Under the pieces are notes generated by a model. It worked only from the letters and a program-made list of their open reading frames with translations, ran no database searches and was not told where the DNA came from. This document shows positions 15,450-20,163 of a stretch of 20,163 nt of DNA, in pieces. The stretch is from Rickettsiales bacterium. Lineage in GTDB: Bacteria; Pseudomonadota; Alphaproteobacteria; Rickettsiales; UBA8987. The stretch lies in assembly GCA_020631295.1 (NCBI GenBank), contig JAHDHN010000017.1, positions 1 through 20,163 on the forward strand, in the 5' to 3' direction. The translations under genes and the position numbers were made by a program. How positions within the stretch are numbered: the stretch's first letter is position 1; each line of letters starts with the position of its first letter.

Positions 15450-16175
15450 ATGAACATGAAAAAAATTCTTTCTATCGCAATCGTACTCGCCATTTTAGTG
15501 GCTGGGTTTTTAGCCTTGCAGAGCGTGGCAGATGGCACGGTAGAGGCGTCTACCAGCACCACCAGCTCCAGCACATTGGATGCAGATGGGCAAGCAATTC
15601 CAGCAATTGATATTGAAGCGGTAAAAGCAGCAGATTTAACAACCGATATTTTGCCAATGGACACCATTTATGGCAATCCTAATGCCAAAATTAAGTTGAT
15701 TGAATATGCATCACTCTCTTGCTCGCACTGCAAAACATTTCATGAGCAAACCTTGCCAGAGATCAAAAAAGACTATGTGGATAGCGGCAAAGTGGCCGTG
15801 ATTTACCGCCATTACCCGCTAAATTTAGCGGCACTTCGTGCGGCACAGCTGGTGACATGCGTGGATGCGCAGCAAACGCGCAAAGAGTTCATTGATATTT
15901 TGTTCAAAACACAGGCCGATTGGGCATTTTCCAAGAATGAAGAAGAGTTCGTAAAGAACCTCTCCAAATTATGGGATGTGGCAGGCTTTGATGAAGAGTC
16001 CTACGCTGCATGCATTGCAGACAAGCAAACCGAAGAGGCGCTGCTGATCAACCATATGCGTGCCACTAAAGAAATGAAGGTACAATCCACACCGGCTATC
16101 TTCATTAATGGTGAAGCCTACACGGAAAGCCGCCGTGCAGATGCACTCAAAGCGCATTTGGATTCTCTGCTCTAG
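15450..16175 (+). CDS. DsbA-family thiol:disulfide oxidoreductase
   Basis: This 241-residue exported thioredoxin-fold protein probably makes or reshuffles disulfides in periplasmic proteins. An N-terminal hydrophobic segment (MKKILSIAIVLAILVAGFLA, from residue 3) is a signal peptide or membrane anchor. A Ser/Thr-rich linker (about residues 32-50) follows. The active site is C91-S92-H93-C94 in SLSCSHCKTFHE, with the cis-proline loop in QSTPAIFINGEAY near the C-terminus. Alphaproteobacterial members of this DsbA-like group usually carry CxHC. AGGA at 15443-15446 serves either ATG 15450 or ATG 15456; the 3-base spacing to 15450 matches that of secE. The partner (a DsbB-like oxidase or a reductase) is not in the window. 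Confidence 0.88.
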   Translation: MNMKKILSIAIVLAILVAGFLALQSVADGTVEASTSTTSSSTLDADGQAIPAIDIEAVKAADLTTDILPMDTIYGNPNAKIKLIEYASLSCSHCKTFHEQTLPEIKKDYVDSGKVAVIYRHYPLNLAALRAAQLVTCVDAQQTRKEFIDILFKTQADWAFSKNEEEFVKNLSKLWDVAGFDEESYAACIADKQTEEALLINHMRATKEMKVQSTPAIFINGEAYTESRRADALKAHLDSLL

Positions 16176-16195
16176 ATTAAGTATCTGCTGATTCC

Positions 16196-16513
16196 ATGAC
16201 ACCCCCCGACGATAATGCTCGGCTGAAAGAGCTGGATGAAAAGCTGAAGGCGCTTTCTTCTGAAGGGGGCCGTCTTTCAGATGCCGACTCGAATAAAAAC
16301 GCCAAAGAGACAGCCAAGGCCTATAATTTTGCCTGGCGCATTTTCACCGATTTTGTCGCCTGCATTGGCTGTGGCGGCGGGCTGGGATATGCGCTGGATT
16401 GGTTCTTTAATACCATGCCGATTTTTTTACTGCTTGGGTTGGTTTTTGGACTTGCGGCTGGGATGCTAACTATCTATAAGCTCGCTGTCCATGATATGGA
16501 CCAGAACGAATAG
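16196..16513 (+). CDS. atpI: AtpI-like F0 accessory protein
   Basis: This 105-residue protein has a charged N-terminal half with a predicted helix (ARLKELDEKLKALSS). Two membrane segments follow: about residues 44-65 (WRIFTDFVACIGCGGGLGYALD) and 71-94 (MPIFLLLGLVFGLAAGMLTIYKL). Glycines in the first segment and the GLGYALDW motif match the small AtpI/AtpZ-type protein (ATPase_gene1 family) at the head of ATP synthase operons, which assists c-ring assembly or magnesium supply. It starts 20 bases after the DsbA gene, without a clear ribosome site, and 18 bases before atpB. Confidence 0.85.
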   Translation: MTPPDDNARLKELDEKLKALSSEGGRLSDADSNKNAKETAKAYNFAWRIFTDFVACIGCGGGLGYALDWFFNTMPIFLLLGLVFGLAAGMLTIYKLAVHDMDQNE

Positions 16514-16531
16514 AGAAGAGTAAAACAGACA

Positions 16532-17278
16532 ATGGCTGGATCATCTAAAGAAGGCGGACACGACCCATTACATCAGTTTGAGATTCAAAACTGGTGGGAT
16601 TTACAGTTGTTCGGCGTGGATATTAGCTTCACCAATGCCAGTGCCTTCATGGTGGCTGCGCTTGTGTCTGTGTGCATTTTAATGTTCGGCGGCGTGCGCA
16701 AAGCATCCATGGTGCCAGGCAAGTGGCAATCTTTGGCCGAATCTTTATATGAATTTGTGGCAGGTGTATTGAAAGATACAGCCGGTATAGAAGCCAAAAA
16801 ATTCTTCCCCATCGTATTTACGCTCTTCATGTTCATCCTCATGTTGAACTTGCTGGGCATGTTGCCCTATAGCTTCACCGTAACCAGCCATATTATCGTA
16901 ACCTTCGCGCTAGCATTCATGGTATTTGTAGGCGCAACCATTGTTGGATTTGCCAAGCATGGCACCAAATATTTCCGCATGTTCTTCCCTGAAGGCGTGC
17001 CGGCTATATTGGGCATTATCATCGTGCCAATTGAAGTAATCTCTTACTTTGCACGCCCGGTTAGCTTATCTATCCGTTTGGCTGCGAACATGATGGCAGG
17101 CCACACGATGTTAAAAGTAATTGCCGGGTTTATCGGCATGATGGGCGTATTTGGTATCGCACCGTTCTTATTTTTGGTTTTGCTGTGCGGGTTTGAGCTC
17201 TTTGTGGCGTTCCTGCAGGCATTTATTTTCACTATTCTCACCTGCGTGTATCTGAATGATGCACTGCATTTGCACTAG
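16532..17278 (+). CDS. atpB: ATP synthase F0 subunit a
   Basis: Subunit a (248 aa) holds the two half-channels through which protons enter and leave the c-ring. The N-terminus HDPLHQFEIQNW (about residues 10-21) is typical of alphaproteobacteria. Hydrophobic helices cover about 33-52, 88-110, 115-140, 150-205 and 210-245. The essential arginine is R182 in SLSIRLAANMMAGHTMLKVI, and the last helix ends in the polar stretch LNDALHLH. The gene is complete. A long purine-rich spacer separates it from atpE. Confidence 0.97.
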   Translation: MAGSSKEGGHDPLHQFEIQNWWDLQLFGVDISFTNASAFMVAALVSVCILMFGGVRKASMVPGKWQSLAESLYEFVAGVLKDTAGIEAKKFFPIVFTLFMFILMLNLLGMLPYSFTVTSHIIVTFALAFMVFVGATIVGFAKHGTKYFRMFFPEGVPAILGIIIVPIEVISYFARPVSLSIRLAANMMAGHTMLKVIAGFIGMMGVFGIAPFLFLVLLCGFELFVAFLQAFIFTILTCVYLNDALHLH

Positions 17279-17331
17279 GCGTTGAGAATAGAGAAAAAGA
17301 AGTTGAAGCTAACAGTTAAAAGGAGACTAAC

Positions 17332-17550
17332 ATGGAATATAAATTTTTAGGCGCTGGCTTGGCAACATTGGGAATGCTTGGTTCTGCTATTGGTGTGGGT
17401 ATGATTTTCTCTGCTCTACTTAATGGTGTTTCTCGCAACCCATCTACAGAAAAAGCCCTATTTAAAAATGCGTTGATCGGTGCTGCACTTGCAGAAGGTC
17501 TTGGTATCTTTGCATTCGTACTTGCACTTATCTTGTTCTTCTTGGGCTAG
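17332..17550 (+). CDS. atpE: ATP synthase F0 subunit c
   Basis: This 72-residue two-helix hairpin builds the rotating c-ring. Helix 1 is about residues 6-30, with the glycine-rich run GLATLGMLGSAIGVGM. The polar loop has R35-N36-P37, and helix 2 is about residues 45-70. The proton-carrying carboxylate is E55 in GAALAEGLGIFAF. No polar sodium-ligand set is seen, so it is predicted to be proton-driven. The residue after the glutamate is glycine, where alanine is more usual. AAAAGGAG (17318-17325) lies 6 bases before the ATG, one of the strongest ribosome sites in the window, in keeping with the many copies per complex. Confidence 0.97.
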   Translation: MEYKFLGAGLATLGMLGSAIGVGMIFSALLNGVSRNPSTEKALFKNALIGAALAEGLGIFAFVLALILFFLG

Positions 17551-17581
17551 ATAATTACAAACGCAATAAAAGAGGTATGTG

Positions 17582-18070
17582 ATGCCGCAGCTTGATCCCA
17601 GCAGTTTTTCGTCTCAGCTATTTTGGTTGGCCTTGACCTTCATCGGTCTCTATTGGTTGCTTGCAACTTTCTGCCTGCCCAAAATTGCTGCTATTTTGCA
17701 GCAGCGAGAGCAGAAAATTCAGGGAGACATAGCTGCGGCAACGCAAATGAAGCAAGAAGCTGAAGCACTGGATAAAGATTATAATGCTGCACTCCAGCAA
17801 GCCAAGGCTAAAGCCGCGGAGATTTTTTCTGCAGCACAGGCAGATATCAGCAAAACGCAAGATGCTGCCTTTGCTGATTTACAAAAAGAGCTGGATAAAA
17901 AATTCAAGCAAGCCGAAGGCAAGCTGGAAACACAGCGCGAAAAAGCCAAGGCAGAGCTTAGCGAAGCTGCCAGTGAGCTGGCAGGCACGGTGGTAAAACA
18001 GCTTACCGGCAATAAGGTAACCAAAACGGCCAGCAATAAGGCTGTGAAAAACACGCTAAACGCAGCGTAA
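17582..18070 (+). CDS. atpF': ATP synthase F0 subunit b'
   Basis: This 162-residue protein is one of the two unequal peripheral-stalk subunits found in alphaproteobacteria, cyanobacteria and chloroplasts. The opening MPQLDPSSFSSQLFWLALTF is diagnostic of b', with one membrane helix at about residues 10-29. The remainder is a long alanine/lysine/glutamate coiled coil reaching to the F1 head. The ATG at 17582 is chosen over the GTG just before it because AGAGG (17571-17575) lies 6 bases upstream. The C-terminal end is lysine/threonine-rich and longer than the shortest family members. It is followed by atpF after 39 bases. Confidence 0.93.
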   Translation: MPQLDPSSFSSQLFWLALTFIGLYWLLATFCLPKIAAILQQREQKIQGDIAAATQMKQEAEALDKDYNAALQQAKAKAAEIFSAAQADISKTQDAAFADLQKELDKKFKQAEGKLETQREKAKAELSEAASELAGTVVKQLTGNKVTKTASNKAVKNTLNAA

Positions 18071-18109
18071 TAACATAACAGTTTCACGTCTCTTCAAGGA
18101 ATAGATGCA

Positions 18110-18601
18110 ATGATCGAACTACTTACAGATCCTACTTTTGCCGTTGGCGCCGCCTTTGTGGTATTTATGGCGCTGATTGCCAAGCCGCTTTTCTCTGCCA
18201 TGAATAAAGGCTTGGAAGACCGTGGCAGCAATATTGCATCCGGCATTAATGAGGCTGAAACATTGCGCAATGAGGCGGAAGAGATCTTGGCCACCATCAA
18301 GCGTAAGCAAAAAAAGGCTATAGAAGAAGCCGAAACCATTGTGGCAGACGCTAAAAAAGCAGCCAAGCAGCTGCTGAAAGATGCCGAAAGCAAGCTCGCA
18401 GATGATGTTGCCCGCCGCACAGAAACTGCCATTCAGAAAATTGCCTTAGCAGAGCAAGTAGCAATGAATGAGATCAAGTCAAACGCAGTGGATGTAACGG
18501 TGAGCGCAGCGCGCACTCTGATTACAGAGCAGTTGGATAATGACGAAGCCAATGCATTATTGATGCAAGCCGTAACGGATTTAGACAAACGCTATAATTA
18601 A
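18110..18601 (+). CDS. atpF: ATP synthase F0 subunit b
   Basis: Subunit b (163 aa) pairs with b' to form the peripheral stalk holding the F1 stator against rotation. A single N-terminal membrane segment (about residues 9-24, FAVGAAFVVFMALIAK) is followed by PLFSAMNKGLEDRGSNIASGINEAE, the typical start of the stalk helix. A coiled coil runs to the C-terminus. AAGGAATAG lies just before the ATG. It closes the F0 block; no F1 gene follows. The b' and b genes probably arose by duplication. Confidence 0.94.
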   Translation: MIELLTDPTFAVGAAFVVFMALIAKPLFSAMNKGLEDRGSNIASGINEAETLRNEAEEILATIKRKQKKAIEEAETIVADAKKAAKQLLKDAESKLADDVARRTETAIQKIALAEQVAMNEIKSNAVDVTVSAARTLITEQLDNDEANALLMQAVTDLDKRYN

Positions 18602-18619
18602 TGCATCCTCTGTTGGGGC

Positions 18620-18648
18620 TTGACTGTGGATAGAATTATGCGTAGTAA
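18620..18648 (+). promoter_or_regulatory. Possible promoter for rpmJ
   Basis: TTGACT (18620-18625) is a good -35 match. At a 17-base spacing stands TAGTAA (18643-18648), a modest -10. The region 18602-18701 between atpF and rpmJ holds no other gene and no clear terminator, so rpmJ may have both read-through and its own start. Confidence 0.45.
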
Positions 18649-18701
18649 GGCGCTCCAACTGCGGTAAACGCATAGAAACAAGAACATTAGGTAGATAGAC
18701 C

Positions 18702-18827
18702 ATGAAAGTATTAAACTCATTAAAAAGTGCTAAAAAGCGTGACCGCAACTGCCGTGTGATTCGTCGCAAAGGCCGTGTCTATGTAATCAATAAAAAGAAC
18801 CCAAAGCTTAAAGCACGCCAAGGCTAA
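18702..18827 (+). CDS. rpmJ: 50S ribosomal protein L36
   Basis: L36 (41 aa) is the smallest ribosomal protein, sitting near the peptidyl transferase region of the large subunit. The protein starts MKVLNSLKSAKKRDRNCRVI, and RRKGRVYVINKKNPKLKARQG completes it. It has one cysteine (C17) and lacks the three Cys and one His of the zinc-binding form, so it is the zinc-free type usual in alphaproteobacteria. Its last codons carry AAGG (18819-18822), the ribosome site of the next gene, so translation of the two is probably coupled. Confidence 0.93.
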   Translation: MKVLNSLKSAKKRDRNCRVIRRKGRVYVINKKNPKLKARQG

Positions 18828-18828
18828 C

Positions 18829-19815
18829 ATGCCTCTTCCTGCGCCTATGCGCATTATTACACATACTATAGATGAGACTGCTCCGCTGGGCTACGTGCTT
18901 AGTGTGGAAGAGCACCCTGTGCCTGAGATAGGCCCGCATGAGGTATTGATACGTAAACATGCTGCCGGTGTGAACCGCGCAGACATCTTCCAAGCACAAG
19001 GCTTGTATCGTGCGCCAGAGGGCGCCTCTCCTTATCTCGGCTTAGAAATTTCGGGCATTGTTGAAGCGATTGGTGAGAAAGTAAAAACCCTCTCTGTGGG
19101 CGATGAAGTCTGCGCACTCACCGCCGGTGGTGGCTACGCAGAATATGCGGCGGTGGAAGAATGGCGCGTGCTGCCGAAACCAAAGAATGTGACGTTAGAG
19201 GAAGCTGCTGCACTGCCAGAGGCCTTGTTTACTTGTTATCACAGCCTGTGGGAAATTGCCAAGCTCCGCCCGTCTGACCGTGTGTTGTTGCATGGCGGCG
19301 CAGGCGGCATTGGCAGCACGGCGCTTCAGATGATGCAGGCGCTGGGTGGCACGGCCTACGTTACCGCAGGCACAGATGCAAAATGCCAATTCTGCCTGGA
19401 GCTGGGCGCTGCAAAAGCCATTAATTATAATACCCACACACTCAGTGATGAGATAGACGAGGTGGATGTGGTATTAGATTGTTTGGGCGGCGACTATATC
19501 AACCAGCACCTCTCCCTGCTTGCACCCAAAGGGCGCTATGTGAGCATTGGCCTGATGGCCGGCAGCCGCGTTGAAACCGCCTGGGGAAAAATTCTGCTGA
19601 AGCAGTTGCAGATTAACGGTGTGAGTGTGCGCAACCTCTCCGCGCAAGAGATCTACAGCCTGGGCGAATCCCTGCGCCACTTTGTCTGGCCGCATATCGA
19701 AAACGGCACCATCCGCCCGATTATTGACAGCATTTTCGAGGCAGAAAACGCCACCGCCGCCCACTTGCATATGCAACACTCACAGCATATGGGTAAGATT
19801 GTGATTAGGTTTTAG
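18829..19815 (+). CDS. NAD(P)H-quinone oxidoreductase, MDR family (PIG3-like)
   Basis: This 328-residue zinc-free medium-chain dehydrogenase/reductase probably reduces quinones or other activated alkenes with NADPH. The N-terminal GroES-like domain shows GPHEVLIRKHAAGVNRADIFQ, in which the asparagine and arginine of the quinone reductase group are kept, then PYLGLEISGIVEAIGE. The nucleotide-binding Rossmann motif is HGGAGGIG at residues 155-162. The catalytic and structural zinc ligands of alcohol dehydrogenases are absent. The start at 18829 follows the rpmJ stop by one base and is backed by AAGG 6 bases upstream; an ATG at 18847 is the alternative. The natural substrate is unknown. Confidence 0.9.
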   Translation: MPLPAPMRIITHTIDETAPLGYVLSVEEHPVPEIGPHEVLIRKHAAGVNRADIFQAQGLYRAPEGASPYLGLEISGIVEAIGEKVKTLSVGDEVCALTAGGGYAEYAAVEEWRVLPKPKNVTLEEAAALPEALFTCYHSLWEIAKLRPSDRVLLHGGAGGIGSTALQMMQALGGTAYVTAGTDAKCQFCLELGAAKAINYNTHTLSDEIDEVDVVLDCLGGDYINQHLSLLAPKGRYVSIGLMAGSRVETAWGKILLKQLQINGVSVRNLSAQEIYSLGESLRHFVWPHIENGTIRPIIDSIFEAENATAAHLHMQHSQHMGKIVIRF

Positions 19816-19829
19816 TAGCAAACTCAAAC

Positions 19830-19851
19830 AACTGTTATTGCAATCACAGTT
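19830..19851 (+). promoter_or_regulatory. 22-bp dyad, possible operator
   Basis: AACTGT (19830-19835) is mirrored by ACAGTT (19846-19851) around a central palindrome ATTGCAAT (19837-19844). Only the pair 19836/19845 breaks the symmetry. The compact palindrome has no useful RNA loop, so a dimeric regulator site is likelier than a terminator. TTGCAA in the centre could also be a -35, with TACTTT at 19861-19866. It lies 44 bases before the last ORF. Confidence 0.45.
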
Positions 19852-19894
19852 AATTTAATCTACTTTCTTTGCACCCTAAAGGAGAAGAGAAACT

Positions 19895-20152
19895 ATGACA
19901 CTACAACCCAATAATAAATCACATCGCCCCTATGAAGACCTAAGCAGTAAAGATCTGGCACTTCGCTTCTTTATGTTTGCCACAATGAACAATTCGTTAG
20001 TGTCACATACCACCTCTTTGTTTGAAACAATTGATAAATATGAAGGAGTAGGATCAAAAGCATTAAAATCTGTAGCTGAATATGTACTGAAAAATACAGC
20101 AATTAAGGTATTTTTGGCATTGCTACTTATATATAGATTATGTTATGTATAA
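19895..20152 (+). CDS. Hypothetical small protein with hydrophobic C-terminus
   Basis: The 85-residue product matches no family I recognise. AAAGGAG (19878-19884) lies 10 bases before the ATG, so translation is likely. The N-terminal half is polar and neutral to basic, and includes a phenylalanine-rich stretch (ALRFFMFATM, residues 22-31). Residues 62-84 end in a short hydrophobic run (VFLALLLIY) bounded by K71 and R81, which suggests a membrane-touching or short membrane segment. The last codons include ATA, AGA and TTA, unlike the neighbouring housekeeping genes. The base composition turns AT-rich here. It could be a lineage-specific gene or one acquired by transfer. Confidence 0.6.
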   Translation: MTLQPNNKSHRPYEDLSSKDLALRFFMFATMNNSLVSHTTSLFETIDKYEGVGSKALKSVAEYVLKNTAIKVFLALLLIYRLCYV

Positions 20153-20163
20153 TGGATGCATTG

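Noticed and set aside
18625..18633. Near DnaA box (reverse strand, CTATCCACA)
   Set aside because: A single 8/9 match inside the spacer of a candidate rpmJ promoter, with no companions; expected by chance in 20 kb.

Overview
The window reads as a stretch of housekeeping chromosome from a mid-GC alphaproteobacterium; the order is not determined. Several features support this. The F0 genes form a separate block with both b' and b subunits. HemB has Asp/Ala in place of the zinc cysteines. The short DUF721 protein sits just before a DsbA-type CSHC thioredoxin. L36 is the 41-residue form without zinc ligands. tuf, tRNA-Trp, secE and nusG run in that order. All genes are on the + strand, and no gene-free gap exceeds about 210 bases.

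Layout. 1-53 is the 3' end of tuf, followed by a hairpin terminator (70-110). 164-3161 holds tRNA-Trp, secE, nusG, rplK, rplA, rplJ and rplL: the SecYEG subunit E, an elongation factor and the L11/L1/L10/L12 ribosomal stalk proteins. A 210-base structured spacer (3162-3371) precedes rpoB (3372-7547) and rpoC (7594-11901). After a strong stem-loop come hemB and, overlapping it by 4 bases, a secreted Sel1-repeat protein (to 14169). rnhB and a DUF721/DciA-like gene (14293-15258) are bracketed by two copies of an 83-base structured repeat. A DsbA-type thiol oxidoreductase (15450-16175) leads into the ATP synthase membrane-sector genes atpI, atpB, atpE, atpF' and atpF (16196-18601). Then come rpmJ (18702-18827, L36), a zinc-free MDR quinone oxidoreductase (18829-19815) and, behind a 22-bp dyad, an AT-rich small unknown ORF (19895-20152).

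How the genes work together. The first 12 kb encode the transcription core, its NusG coupling factor and part of the large ribosomal subunit. The F0 block encodes the proton channel and peripheral stalk of ATP synthase. The catalytic F1 genes are not in the window, as is usual in alphaproteobacteria.

Most of the window is ordinary. The best candidate for something undescribed is the twin repeat at 14182-14264 and 15282-15364. The two copies align without gaps at 70 of 83 positions, fold into the same three-stem shape, and differ by a compensatory base-pair change in stem 3. Second are the dyad and orphan ORF at the right end. I see no CRISPR array, transposase, phage gene or defence system.
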